Shown here piece by piece: positions 25,724 to 34,943 of a stretch of DNA of 58,985 bases. The DNA is from Nitrospiraceae bacterium. Lineage in GTDB: Bacteria; Nitrospirota; Nitrospiria; Nitrospirales; Nitrospiraceae. The notes under the pieces are model-generated. The model had not been told where the DNA came from, made no database searches, and worked only from the letters and a program-made list of their open reading frames with translations. The stretch spans positions 1-58,985 of the forward strand of contig JABFSG010000012.1 in the NCBI GenBank assembly GCA_013140715.1. Reading direction: 5' to 3'. Within the stretch, counting starts at the first letter, position 1. Each line of letters begins with the position of its first letter. The position numbers were made by a program, and so were the translations under genes.

Positions 25724-26734
25724 ATGTGTAGACCGGTGAATTTTAGACATACCAACAGAGCATTTGTATTGCTGGCAGGGATCTGTTGCCTGGCACTCGC
25801 TTGTCCCGTTCTTATCGAACCAGCTCATTCAGCATCATCGCCCCAGACGGTTTCCTCGTCCGGCTCTACAAAACGATGGGCACAGTTCGAATTGAGCCAA
25901 GAGGGGTCGATAGGGGAACCACAAACGGGCAAGCCTGTCGCTCTGACGATTTTCCTTGGTGGCATCACGGCGAATACCGCTCCGGTAGTCGTGGTCTGTG
26001 AATCGATTGCCTTTCAATCCCAAACGGTCAAACTTGAGCCGGATGAAGCGTCTATGGCGTTGAAGGGAACGGTGACGCTCGAACCGATTTCGATGAGTCG
26101 GACCACCGTGCCGCCTAGGGCAGCGAGAATCCAAGTCACCTTCGCTCAATCCCGCCAGGACAAACTCGAACGACTCATGCAGCGGGTGGTGTATGTGACC
26201 ATGGATCGCCCGGAACCGGCCGATGAGGGCAGTGAGTCCCTGCCGGCTCGTCTGGAGGAATCGCAAGGCGATGAAGTCATCATGCAAGAAGTGCAATCGG
26301 ACGTGGAACCGGTTTCGGCAGGCGCTGTCGCCGAGGAAGATCTCGTCCCCTTCACTTCCCCGGGGCAAGGGGAAGCATACTGGCAGCAGGTGAATCACCT
26401 CATCAGCCGGAGTTGGGCCCGCCAGGTCCGTGGAATCCGGCATAGGTCGAAAAACGAGACCGTGCAGGTCCATTTCAAATTGTTTCCCAACGGTCGCGCC
26501 CAGCTGATCGAAATTGAGAAAGGCTCTGGCGCGCGCGACATTGACGAAGCAGGAATCTATGCGGTGGTCAATGCGCAGCCCTTCCTGCCCTTCCCAACTG
26601 AGCTGGGGAAGGATGTGGTGGACGTACATATCCGGATGCGAACCGGTAGCCGGGGGCAGTCTCGCGAGGTGCTGTCGGTTGGGAACCGGTCACCCAGTAA
26701 ATCTGGCACGGCGGGTCTACCGTCGAAAAAGTAG
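25724..26734 (+). CDS. Periplasmic protein with TonB/TolA-like C-terminal domain
   Basis: 336 residues. An N-terminal hydrophobic segment (FVLLAGICCLALACPVLI) is a signal peptide or anchor. Residues about 35-155 are beta-rich and unrecognised; residues about 165-210 are acidic. From about 220 the pattern EAYWQQVNHLISRSWARQV, VQVHFKLFPNGRAQLIEIEKGSGARDIDEAG, and AVVNAQPFLPFP is that of TonB/TolA C-terminal domains. Classic TonB has a Pro-rich spacer; this one does not. The role may be coupling inner-membrane energy to an outer-membrane partner, or a structural analogue. YceI follows 55 bases later. Confidence 0.75.
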   Translation: MCRPVNFRHTNRAFVLLAGICCLALACPVLIEPAHSASSPQTVSSSGSTKRWAQFELSQEGSIGEPQTGKPVALTIFLGGITANTAPVVVVCESIAFQSQTVKLEPDEASMALKGTVTLEPISMSRTTVPPRAARIQVTFAQSRQDKLERLMQRVVYVTMDRPEPADEGSESLPARLEESQGDEVIMQEVQSDVEPVSAGAVAEEDLVPFTSPGQGEAYWQQVNHLISRSWARQVRGIRHRSKNETVQVHFKLFPNGRAQLIEIEKGSGARDIDEAGIYAVVNAQPFLPFPTELGKDVVDVHIRMRTGSRGQSREVLSVGNRSPSKSGTAGLPSKK

Positions 26735-26789
26735 CTGCTACAACTAGTTTAAGCCCACTGCAATACGATTCATCCAAGAGGAGCGGCAC

Positions 26790-27401
26790 ATGCTGAAGAG
26801 GAGAGGGCAGAGTTGGCTCGTGTTCTTGTGGCTCGTAACCATAGCATGGCTCCCGACCGCAGTTCACGCAGAGCCGGCTCGTTGGAACCTGGATCCTGAC
26901 CATTCGACCATCGAGTTTCGCGTTACGCACATGGTCATCTCCAAGTCCACGGGCCGATTCATGGACTATGCGGGGTTTATCGACCTGGACACAGAAGACG
27001 GCACGGTAACGGCGATTGAGGCTACAATCAAAGCCGAGTCGGTAAATACCAATCACCTCAAACGGGATACCCACTTGCGGAATGCCGAATTTTTAGACGT
27101 AAAACTCTATCCCACGATCGCCTACAAGATGAAAAACTACAAGAAGACATCAGAAGGCTTTACCGCTGTGGGAGACCTCACGCTGCACGGGGTGACAAAG
27201 GAAGTCACTCTGGCAGGCCGCTATAATGGAGCGACGAAGGATCCCTGGGGCAATATCAGGGCCGGCTTCAACGCAGAGGGGAAATTCAACCGCAAGGACT
27301 TCGGTATGGTCTGGAACAAAACATTGGATAATGGCGGGCTCGTCGTCAGCGACGAGGTTCAGATTCGACTGGATATTGAATGCATCAAAGCCAAGCCTTA
27401 G
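26790..27401 (+). CDS. YceI family periplasmic protein
   Basis: Lipocalin-like YceI barrel that binds isoprenoid or amphiphilic ligands; 203 residues. Signal peptide about residues 8-28 ending VHAEP. Family marks: WNLDPDHSTIEFRVTHMVIS, VNTNHLKRDTHLRNAEFLDV, GDLTLHGVTKEVTL, and AEGKFNRKDFGMVWN. AAGAGGAG upstream of the ATG. Probably cotranscribed with the TonB-like gene. Confidence 0.95.
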   Translation: MLKRRGQSWLVFLWLVTIAWLPTAVHAEPARWNLDPDHSTIEFRVTHMVISKSTGRFMDYAGFIDLDTEDGTVTAIEATIKAESVNTNHLKRDTHLRNAEFLDVKLYPTIAYKMKNYKKTSEGFTAVGDLTLHGVTKEVTLAGRYNGATKDPWGNIRAGFNAEGKFNRKDFGMVWNKTLDNGGLVVSDEVQIRLDIECIKAKP

Positions 27402-27405
27402 CCCG

Positions 27406-27586
27406 CATGATTCATGAACACTTCTGCTGCAATCGCCGATCCGCTGCTACGACGAGCCTCCGGCCAGCGGGCTCGCCCCTCGGACCCTCAACGTACTGCA
27501 CGAGTACGCTACCGGGTACTCAGGACTCCACGCGCTGGTCTCGCGACGCGGCTTAGCGATTTCGCGACGAACTGTCATGAATCATG
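27406..27586. mobile_element. MITE-like element 2
   Basis: 181 bp with perfect 12-bp ends, CATGATTCATGA (27406-27417) and TCATGAATCATG (27575-27586); complementarity continues inward weakly. The inside shares ACCCTCAACGTA, GAGTACGC and GGTCTCGC with element 1. No coding capacity. It starts only five bases after the YceI stop codon. Confidence 0.75.
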
Positions 27587-27593
27587 AGGGCTA

Positions 27594-27759
27594 GCAGGCT
27601 GCTGAAAAAGACCGCCAGCTTCGTTCTCGCATCGCTCCCAGGAATCGTGAAGCGTGAAGCGAGTGGTCAGCCGCAGAGTTGCGGCCTTGCCCATGGAACG
27701 GCGCGTCTTGGCGCGCCGGGGTGGGCGGGTGAGAAGTCCGGTCTTTTTGAGCAGCCTGC
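27594..27759. mobile_element. MITE-like element 3
   Basis: 166 bp with 21-bp terminal inverted repeats matching at 20 of 21 positions (GCAGGCTGCTGAAAAAGACC at 27594; complement ends at 27759). Inside are GCGCGTCTTGGCGCGCC and GGTGGGCGGGTGAGAAG, text also found at 48530-48553 and 56501-56545. It lies seven bases after element 2, so the 437-bp gap 27402-27838 is almost entirely two repeats. Confidence 0.85.
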
Positions 27760-27838
27760 GAGCCCATACTGTTACTCTGCTGCTCATCTGGGTCATCAAT
27801 CTGTTCACCGCAGCTTATCTTGCTGAGGGTAATCACTG

Positions 27839-28843
27839 ATGAAGGCGATGGTTCTGGATCGTACAGCCGATGTGGCGACTGATCCGCTACAGCTTCGAGA
27901 GCTTCCCGTACCGACCCCAGGCCCCGGAGAGGTTTTGGTGCGCATCACGGTCTGTGGGGTCTGCCGGACGGATCTTCACGTCATCGAAGGCGAGTTGGCC
28001 AATCCTACGCTTCCGCTCATCCCGGGCCACCAAGCAGTTGGGATTGTGAATCAAATCGGCCTCGGTGTGACTGAGCGGTCGATCGGCGAGCGAGTCGGGA
28101 TCGCCTGGCTACAGCACACATGTGGCTTCTGTGAGTTTTGCACCAGTGGACGAGAGAACCTATGCGAACGAGCCAGGTTTACCGGCTATCAGGTCGATGG
28201 AGGATATGCAGAGTATGCGCTCGTTCCATCAGCATTTGCCTATCCGATTCCTCCGGTCTTCAGCGATGAAGAAGCGGCCCCTCTCCTCTGTGCCGGGATC
28301 ATCGGCTTCCGTGCCTTGCGTCTGAGCGGAATCCAGCCTGGCCAGCGGCTCGGCCTCTACGGGTTCGGAGCATCCGCCCACATTGCTATCCAGATTGCTC
28401 GTCATTGGGGCTGCCGAGTCTATGTCAGCTCATTGAAGCCCGAACATCAAGATCTCGCACGTGAGTTGGGCGCTGCATGGGTCGGAGGGGCGACCGACAG
28501 ACCTCCGGACAAGCTCCACGGATCCATTATCTTTGCGCCAGCCGGAGAATTGGTCCCGCTCGCCTTGCGCTCATTGGAACGAGGAGGCACCCTGGCTCTT
28601 GCCGGTATTCATATGACTTCAATTCCTTCGTTAGACTATGACCGTGAAATATTTGGAGAGAGGACCATTCGAAGCGTCACGGCCAATACGAGGCAGGATG
28701 GCCTCGATCTTCTGCGCGAGGCAGCGGCAATTCCCATCAAACCCCACACGGTACGCTTTCCATTTGGAGCGGCCAACCGGGCACTGCAAGCTCTCAAATC
28801 TGGATCCTTTCAAGGCGCAGCAGTCCTTTCGGTCTCCGCCTGA
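27839..28843 (+). CDS. Zinc-dependent alcohol dehydrogenase
   Basis: Medium-chain dehydrogenase, 334 residues. Catalytic zinc site CGVCRTDLH and GHQAVG; structural zinc HTCGFCEFCTSGRENLC; nucleotide loop GLYGFGASAHIA. The layout matches the AdhA-like class that lacks a long insertion. It likely interconverts alcohols and aldehydes with NAD(P); the exact substrate is unclear. ATG at 27839, just after a repeat-filled gap. Confidence 0.9.
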   Translation: MKAMVLDRTADVATDPLQLRELPVPTPGPGEVLVRITVCGVCRTDLHVIEGELANPTLPLIPGHQAVGIVNQIGLGVTERSIGERVGIAWLQHTCGFCEFCTSGRENLCERARFTGYQVDGGYAEYALVPSAFAYPIPPVFSDEEAAPLLCAGIIGFRALRLSGIQPGQRLGLYGFGASAHIAIQIARHWGCRVYVSSLKPEHQDLARELGAAWVGGATDRPPDKLHGSIIFAPAGELVPLALRSLERGGTLALAGIHMTSIPSLDYDREIFGERTIRSVTANTRQDGLDLLREAAAIPIKPHTVRFPFGAANRALQALKSGSFQGAAVLSVSA

Positions 28844-28885
28844 TATTGGGAAACGGCTCCCCTGGCTATGGTACATTGAGCGGCG

Positions 28886-29455
28886 ATGACACCGATCCTC
28901 GCAATCTTGATCCTGGTACTGGGCATTGGAACTACCCTGCCGGCTTGGGCCCTGGAGTTCACCGCTGACCGCATCACAACCATCGACGGCCGTACCGGCA
29001 AAGATGCCCTCTTCTATCGGGACGACATGTGGCGGATCGAGCATCACGCTCGAGGACCTGTCACCGTCAGCATCGTGCGCAAGGATCAGCAGGTCGTATG
29101 GCTCCTGCTGTCCCGTATCAGACATTTCCAGACCATTCCCTACAGCGGGGAGCAGGATCTGATGGTGACCGAAAAACTGGAGGGAGAAGTGTCGCGGGAA
29201 GAAATCGGACAAGAAACACGCGAAGGCCACCCGATGATCTTATATGAAGTAACCACGAAGCAGGGTGAGCGGACGGAAGTCTATTATCAGTGGTGGGCTA
29301 CCGATATACATTTTCCGATGAAACTGGTGAAGAAGAACAGCAGTTGGAGCGTGGAATATCAGCACGTCAAGATACGATCTTTATCGGATTCTCTGTTTCA
29401 GTTGCCGATGTTCTTCAGGCCGCTTGAAGAAAACAAACAAGACTCTGCGAGATAG
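28886..29455 (+). CDS. Exported protein of unknown function
   Basis: 189 residues with signal peptide (ILAILILVLGIGTTLPAWA). The mature part is beta-strand rich (ALFYRDDMWRIEHHARG, VVWLLLSRIRHFQTIPY, MILYEVTTKQGERTEVYYQWWATDI), a layout like the LolA/LppX-type or DUF4412 half-barrels that monitor or carry lipids. This is a fold impression, not a family match. Starts 42 bases after the alcohol dehydrogenase, same strand. Confidence 0.65.
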   Translation: MTPILAILILVLGIGTTLPAWALEFTADRITTIDGRTGKDALFYRDDMWRIEHHARGPVTVSIVRKDQQVVWLLLSRIRHFQTIPYSGEQDLMVTEKLEGEVSREEIGQETREGHPMILYEVTTKQGERTEVYYQWWATDIHFPMKLVKKNSSWSVEYQHVKIRSLSDSLFQLPMFFRPLEENKQDSAR

Positions 29456-29644
29456 CCGAAGAATTGGGACTGCCGTCTCGAAAGACTCCGGTACATCCCT
29501 CTTGTAAACAAGCCAACATTCGCCCGGGCAAAAAAGTCATCGATCAGTAACGCTGCCGAGCAGCGGATCCTCGGCTGCGCTTTCCGCTTTTCCGATCCAA
29601 TAAGACCTGCTACTCTTCCTAATCCACTCTGCGAGGCCGGCGAC

Positions 29645-30460
29645 ATGGAAAAAGAATTGACTCTGTTGGTCGAAGCGGTCCGGAAGGCCGGCGCGAAGGT
29701 TGGTGAATTGCTCAGGGACGGGTTTGACGTACAGACGAAACCGGACCGTTCGCCCGTCACCACCGTAGACCACGAGGTCAACCGTATTCTGCATGAAATG
29801 CAGCGCCGGGAGTTTCCACTGGATGGATGGCTCTCGGAAGAATCCCCCGACGATCCGGCTCGACTCGACCAGGCGCGTGTTTGGATTGTGGACCCCATCG
29901 ACGGCACGAAGGCCCTGGTGAATCGGATGCCGGAATTCTGCATTTCTGTCGCGCTGGTCGAACGAGGCATGCCGGTCGTCGCTGCGATCCTCAATCCCTC
30001 GACCAACGAACTCTTCACCGCGGTGCGCGGCGGCGGGCTGTTCTTGAACGGCGCACGTGTCACCCTCTCGCCCGCTCATGACTTCAGTCCCATCGTCATG
30101 GTCAATGCCTGGGAACTCCGGCAGGAGCGCTGGTTGACGCTTGCCGAGACCACTCGGTGCCGCCCCATGTACTCCATCGCCAATGCACTGGCCCTGGTCG
30201 CCGCCAGCCGCATCCAAGCCGCTTTCACTATTGAGCCGGAAAACGAGTGGGATCTCGCAGCGGGAGTCCTCCTTATCGAAGAAAGCGGCGGCTCCGTCTG
30301 CGATGCAGATGGAAAACCCTTCATCTTCAACCAGCCGACGCCGAAATTTCTCGGCGTCATCGCTGTCGCAGCCACAGCCGACAAAAACCTGCGCCCCAAG
30401 CTTCAAACCCATGCCGAACAGGCCCGCGCCCATTCACAATCAAAACAAACCGTTCCATAG
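29645..30460 (+). CDS. Inositol monophosphatase-family phosphatase (CysQ-like)
   Basis: Mg-dependent phosphatase, 271 residues. Conserved acidic sites in order: SPVTTVDHEVN near 42, WLSEESPDD near 68, the signature WIVDPIDGTKALVN near 81-94, and ENEWDLAAGVLLIEESGG near 203. Best candidates are 3'(2'),5'-bisphosphate nucleotidase (CysQ) or inositol-1-phosphatase; sequence alone does not settle which. The preceding 190-bp gap holds no gene. Confidence 0.88.
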   Translation: MEKELTLLVEAVRKAGAKVGELLRDGFDVQTKPDRSPVTTVDHEVNRILHEMQRREFPLDGWLSEESPDDPARLDQARVWIVDPIDGTKALVNRMPEFCISVALVERGMPVVAAILNPSTNELFTAVRGGGLFLNGARVTLSPAHDFSPIVMVNAWELRQERWLTLAETTRCRPMYSIANALALVAASRIQAAFTIEPENEWDLAAGVLLIEESGGSVCDADGKPFIFNQPTPKFLGVIAVAATADKNLRPKLQTHAEQARAHSQSKQTVP

Positions 30461-30773
30461 CCATCGCCCTTGGCGAGTCATTGCCAAATGACTTCCGTCC
30501 ATCCGCCAAACTGTCATGGTTTATGACCACACCTAGCAAGGACGCTTCCATTTCAGCAAGAGGCTGAACAGCTACTCTTCACCCGCCAACTCCTACACAC
30601 CGAAACGCACCTTTTCTCTATGCCGGGCTCTCAATACCCGTGAAATATACTCTCATGAGAACTTCAAGTTTTTTGTTTCCAGTTCCATTCTAGAACCTCA
30701 CCACCTCCCAGGCTTATTGCAGATTCCCGATTCCGGTGAGCCCCCTAGCCATCGATTCTGTTTTCGATATTGG

Positions 30774-30801
30774 TTGTACACTATGAAAATGCTTTTATAA
30801 T
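30774..30801 (+). promoter_or_regulatory. Sigma-70 promoter of the PilB/GspE-type gene
   Basis: TTGTAC (30774-30779) and a perfect TATAAT (30796-30801) with a 16-base spacer. Start site near 30808, roughly 70 bases before the ATG. The rest of the 395-bp gap from 30461 shows no gene or clear repeat. Confidence 0.6.
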
Positions 30802-30876
30802 CTGTGATGGACCGAAAAGCCGATACCGCTCTGGAACTGAAGTCCTCCACCTTCCGTGACCTGCGAGCGAGAAGCA

Positions 30877-32628
30877 ATGCAGAAGTCGTCCCACAGAACC
30901 ATCGAAGCATGCGCCTACGATGGCTTGATCCACGAGAGCCTCATTAGCCAAGCAGATCTTGCAACAGCTCTTCAGGAGTCTCTGCAGGGATCGACCGACT
31001 TGGAAGCCCTGTTGATCCGGAAATACCGAATTCCGAAAGCGGCGCTCGGCAGAATACTGAGCGCATTCTTCGACTGCCCCTACATTCCACACGACGGGCG
31101 GACTCTGGCCAATCCCCAGCTCCTCAAGAATCTCAGTAAGGACTATCTTCGCAATCACCATTGGGTCCCGCTGAAACAGCAGGATGATATTCTGGATGTC
31201 CTGATCGACAACCCCCACGATCTCGAAAAAGGCCATGACATTCGGCGTTCCTTCCCAGGCCTGACGATCCGGTATGCCATAGGCTTGCGGTGTGACATTG
31301 AACGGTTCCTCAACGACACGATCGGAGACACGGACAGCGGGTCCATTGAGGACACACTGGGCGAGCTGGTCCACGACGCTTACCAGGAGCAATCTCTCGA
31401 TAGCAGCTCTGACGATATTGACGAGAATGATTCTGCGATCGTACGGCTGGCGAATCAGATTATTGCTGAAGCATTCAAACATGACGCTTCGGACATCCAT
31501 ATCGAACCGTACTCGGACCGTAAGGAAACAGCCATTCGCTTTCGCGTGGATGGTACCTGTTCCACCTATATGCGGATTCCCGCAACGTACCGCCGAGCCC
31601 TAGTGTCCCGTATCAAGATCATGTCCGGTCTTGATATTTCCGAACGACGGAAACCGCAGGACGGGAAGATCCGGTTCAAGATGAGCCAGGATAGAGAAAT
31701 CGACCTGCGCGTGGCGACAGTGCCGACCGCCGGCAACAATGAAGACATCGTCATGCGATTGCTCTCGGCAAGAGAGCCCCTCCCCCTTGATGCCATGGAG
31801 TTCGAACCGGCCACGCTCGCGACGCTCCTGGCTATCGCAGAAAAACCGCACGGCATCATCTTGTGCGTCGGTCCTACCGGGTCTGGAAAAACGACGACTC
31901 TGCACGCCCTACTTCGCCATCTCAACACAGACGAACGGAAAATCTGGACAGCAGAAGATCCCATCGAAATCACCCAGGAAGGCCTCCGACAGGTGCAGGT
32001 CCATCCTAAAATAGGATTTACCTTTGCTTCCGCCATGCGAGCATTCTTACGGGCCGACCCAGACGTGATCATGATCGGTGAAATGCGGGACAAGGAAACT
32101 GCCGATGTAGCCATCGAGGCCTCGCTGACCGGCCACCTAGTCTTGAGCACTTTACATACGAATGGAGCGGTCGAGACGGTGGTTCGTCTCCTCGACTTGG
32201 GGTGCGATTCTTTTAACTTTGCCGATGCCATGCAAGGAGTGCTCGCTAAACGTCTTTGCAAGCGGATCTGCGTCAGTTGTAAAGATGCCTACCACCCCTC
32301 GGCGCAGGAGTACGATTCCCTGGTCCATGGGTACGGCGAACAAGCGTGGGAAAGCCTCGGATTGAGCTATTGCGAAGATTTTCAACTCTATCGAGGACGT
32401 GGATGTGACGCGTGCAAACAGACAGGCCTCAAGGGTCGTGTCGCCCTTCATGAACTCTTGCGCGGATCGGACGAACTGAGAAACCTGATTCAAAACCGCG
32501 CTAAAACGATGGAGATGCAGAATCTAGCCTCGAAGGAAGGAATGATCACACTCGTGCAGGATGGAATTCTGAAGGTGCTCGCCGGTCTGACCACCTATGA
32601 ACAAGTGCGCACCGTTGCCATGAGATAG
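30877..32628 (+). CDS. Type IV pilus / type II secretion assembly ATPase (PilB/GspE family)
   Basis: Hexameric cytoplasmic ATPase driving pilin or pseudopilin assembly; about 583 residues. The N-terminal MshEN-like domain (LISQADLATALQES, RIPKAALGRILSAFF) can bind c-di-GMP in relatives. Walker A GPTGSGKTTT near residue 332, Walker B DPDVIMIGEMRD near 395, His box LSTLHTNGA, and a zinc tetracysteine: CKRICVSC plus CDACKQTG. ATG 30877 has GAGAAG upstream; GTG 30856 is an alternative. No pilin or pilC nearby. A PilZ gene is convergent immediately after. Confidence 0.9.
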   Translation: MQKSSHRTIEACAYDGLIHESLISQADLATALQESLQGSTDLEALLIRKYRIPKAALGRILSAFFDCPYIPHDGRTLANPQLLKNLSKDYLRNHHWVPLKQQDDILDVLIDNPHDLEKGHDIRRSFPGLTIRYAIGLRCDIERFLNDTIGDTDSGSIEDTLGELVHDAYQEQSLDSSSDDIDENDSAIVRLANQIIAEAFKHDASDIHIEPYSDRKETAIRFRVDGTCSTYMRIPATYRRALVSRIKIMSGLDISERRKPQDGKIRFKMSQDREIDLRVATVPTAGNNEDIVMRLLSAREPLPLDAMEFEPATLATLLAIAEKPHGIILCVGPTGSGKTTTLHALLRHLNTDERKIWTAEDPIEITQEGLRQVQVHPKIGFTFASAMRAFLRADPDVIMIGEMRDKETADVAIEASLTGHLVLSTLHTNGAVETVVRLLDLGCDSFNFADAMQGVLAKRLCKRICVSCKDAYHPSAQEYDSLVHGYGEQAWESLGLSYCEDFQLYRGRGCDACKQTGLKGRVALHELLRGSDELRNLIQNRAKTMEMQNLASKEGMITLVQDGILKVLAGLTTYEQVRTVAMR

Positions 32629-32657
32629 CGGATCAAGCCTCGTTGGTGCCCCTGCCC

Positions 32658-32972
32658 TTATGTCGGAGATTGCAAAACCTTGACAAACTTCTTCAGCCGC
32701 TCCTCTTCTTTAGAATGAATCTTGATAAACTCGACTCCGAACCTCGTCGCAGATGACCATCGAACCGCGGCCAGTTCGACCTGGACCGGCTCCTCTTTGG
32801 CTCGGAGTTGCATGGCCAGTTGGACATAGGCTGCAACGCCGGCGACGGTCTCCGAAGTGACGGCGCAACCTTCTTCGGACAGATTCAAGATCGTGCCCTC
32901 GTCGGAAAGCTGGTCTCCCTTGAACGACACAGGGAGCTGTACCGCAAAACGGGTATACTTACGATCCTTCAT
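32658..32972 (-). CDS. PilZ-domain protein
   Basis: 104 residues, a single PilZ domain, the usual c-di-GMP receptor. The two binding motifs are present: RKYTRFAV (RxxxR) near residue 4 and NLSEEGC (D/NxSxxG) near residue 28. RWSSATRFGVEFI completes the barrel. The tail KEEERLKKFVKVLQ is helical. Convergent with the PilB/GspE-type gene, 29 bases apart, which hints at c-di-GMP control of pili. Confidence 0.9.
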   Translation of the reverse strand: MKDRKYTRFAVQLPVSFKGDQLSDEGTILNLSEEGCAVTSETVAGVAAYVQLAMQLRAKEEPVQVELAAVRWSSATRFGVEFIKIHSKEEERLKKFVKVLQSPT

Positions 32973-32994
32973 GGAACTCCCTGCCGATCACGGG

Positions 32995-33489
32995 CTATGG
33001 CGTGATAAGCTTCTCACGGTATCGTGGGGTGGCGCTGTGATTCTTACGAGCAGTCTTTTTTCTCAGATGAAACGTGCCGCCCTTTTGAATCGGGGCGCGG
33101 TCGGTTCCGATGCGGCTATACCACCAGCGGCCCTCTCCTTCTGAAAAGTCCGGCGAGAATTCGACCGTAAATCCTCCATCCCGATTATTCTCCTCCTGTG
33201 TCCACATGCCCTCCCAGGTTTGACCGATGAGCGTGCTGGTCTGGAATCTCCCTTCTTTCCAGTTATAGCGGCCATTACCCTCCCCATCCAGTTTCAGATG
33301 ATCGACAGCGCCAATTTCATCGACATATTCCCATTCACCGGCCAAGACCCGGCGGTCACCGGTCTGGGGCGCAAGCGATTGAGGAAGCGAGTCTATGGGA
33401 ACAGACCGCTGAACCTCAGACTTATCGCAAGCCGTAACGATTAATACGCAGGCGAGTAGGAGAGAGGGGCGGATGTATCGTAGGAGCAT
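32995..33489 (-). CDS. Lipoprotein of unknown function
   Basis: 164 residues with signal peptide and lipobox VTAC near residue 20. The mature region has GEWEYVDEIGAVDHLKLDGEGNGRY and QTWEGMWTQEENN, a small beta-barrel-like pattern with repeated Trp. The C-terminus is very basic (RKKTARKNH). No family recognised. 22 bases upstream of the PilZ gene, same strand, so probably cotranscribed. Confidence 0.6.
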   Translation of the reverse strand: MLLRYIRPSLLLACVLIVTACDKSEVQRSVPIDSLPQSLAPQTGDRRVLAGEWEYVDEIGAVDHLKLDGEGNGRYNWKEGRFQTSTLIGQTWEGMWTQEENNRDGGFTVEFSPDFSEGEGRWWYSRIGTDRAPIQKGGTFHLRKKTARKNHSATPRYREKLITP

Positions 33490-33628
33490 GTCGGCCTTTC
33501 AGCTCATATCATGCATTCTACTTACCATTTGGTGAGCGGGCAGACAAGAAATCGAACGAAATAGACGCACAGGCCGAGGCCGGAAACTTATCCCGGTACG
33601 ATGCTGAAAAGCCATGATGGACAATCAG

Positions 33629-34789
33629 CTAACCGAGTCGCGCGACCCTCCGGCAAGCGTCGTCGATATCGGCATCGATTTTCGCATAGCTGAATCGAAT
33701 GAACTGTCGACCTTCAGGTCCGGAAAAGAATGCTTCACCCGGCACACCGGCCAGGCCGATCGTCTCAAGGAGAAACATGGCCCGCTCTTTTCCGGTCGTG
33801 CCGGGAAGGCGCGACACATCGGCCAATACATAGTATGCGCCCTGGGGAATCGAGGGGGTCAGGCCTGCCTGAGCCAGGGCTCGGCAGAACCGGTCCCGTT
33901 TCTCTTGATAGTCGCGCGCCAGATCGCGGTAAAACAAGTCTGGAAGCTCCTGGATGCCCACGGCGACGCCCGCCTGCAACGGTGTCGGCGCACAGACATA
34001 GAGCAGGTCGTTCATCGCTCCAATCGCCTGTGCCCATTGCCCTACGGCAACCGTGTACCCGATCCGCCAGCCGGTGATGCTAAATGTCTTGGAATATCCG
34101 CCGATGGTGATCGTCCGCTCGGCCATGCCAGGCAAGCTTGCCAGGCTCGTATGTGTTCGACCGTCATACAGGAAGTATTCGTAGATTTCGTCGGTGAATA
34201 CGAACAGATCGTATTGTTGTGCGATCGTTGCCATACTCTCCAGTTCTTGCCGGCTGAATACTTTTCCTGAAGGGTTGCCGGGCGAATTCACGATGATCGC
34301 TTTGGTTCGTGGCGTGATTGTGCGCTCGACATCGCCGACGGAAAGTGTCCAATCCGGAGCCAGCATCTTCACCGTCACCGGAACCGCCTCAACCGCCAGC
34401 AGCGCGCTGATATGATACTGGTAGTAGGGCTCGAAGAGAATGACCTCATCGCCTGGACTGAGCAAGGCCAAACAGGCGCAATGAAAGGCCCCGGTGGCTC
34501 CGGCGCTGACGGTAATGTCCGTCTCAGGATCAGCCGCGATGCCGTTGTACTGTGCAAGCTTCCTGGCAATCGCCTGCCGCAGTTCGGGCAATCCATCGAA
34601 CCGCGAGTAGACATTCTTCCCTCGCTCCATCGCCTGTTCCGCGGCCTGAATCACCACCGGCGGCACCGGAGTGTCGCAGACCCCTTGCGCCATATTGAGA
34701 CCCTTCGCCTGAACACAGGCTTGGGTCATCGCTCGAATCTCCGAATGGGCCAATGTCGCCATTCGCTGGTTGATATTTCGTGTCGTCAT
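33629..34789 (-). CDS. PLP-dependent class I/II aminotransferase
   Basis: 386 residues of the aspartate-aminotransferase fold. GATGAFHCACLALLSPGDEV, VNSPGNPSGKVF (cofactor contact), DEIYEYFLYDG, and the PLP lysine in YSKTFSITGWRIGY near residue 232. The closest known groups are aspartate/kynurenine-type aminotransferases; the amino-acid substrate is not decided. ATG follows GGAGGAAT. Confidence 0.93.
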   Translation of the reverse strand: MTTRNINQRMATLAHSEIRAMTQACVQAKGLNMAQGVCDTPVPPVVIQAAEQAMERGKNVYSRFDGLPELRQAIARKLAQYNGIAADPETDITVSAGATGAFHCACLALLSPGDEVILFEPYYQYHISALLAVEAVPVTVKMLAPDWTLSVGDVERTITPRTKAIIVNSPGNPSGKVFSRQELESMATIAQQYDLFVFTDEIYEYFLYDGRTHTSLASLPGMAERTITIGGYSKTFSITGWRIGYTVAVGQWAQAIGAMNDLLYVCAPTPLQAGVAVGIQELPDLFYRDLARDYQEKRDRFCRALAQAGLTPSIPQGAYYVLADVSRLPGTTGKERAMFLLETIGLAGVPGEAFFSGPEGRQFIRFSYAKIDADIDDACRRVARLG

Positions 34790-34943
34790 CGCATTCCTCC
34801 ATGACCAAACAATTTCTTTTGTCGCAGAGCAGGTCCGGTCAGGTCAAGGGGCCTTGCGATGAGTCGATATTTGAATCCCAAGAGTCTGGCGAAGTAGAAG
34901 AGCCGGTGGGAAGGGTCCGAGGGAGCTAGCGCCCGTCTTGCAC

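Noticed and set aside
27406-27759. CRISPR-like or tandem-repeat array
   Set aside because: The symmetry is inverted at the ends of two different elements; there are no regularly spaced direct repeats with unique spacers.
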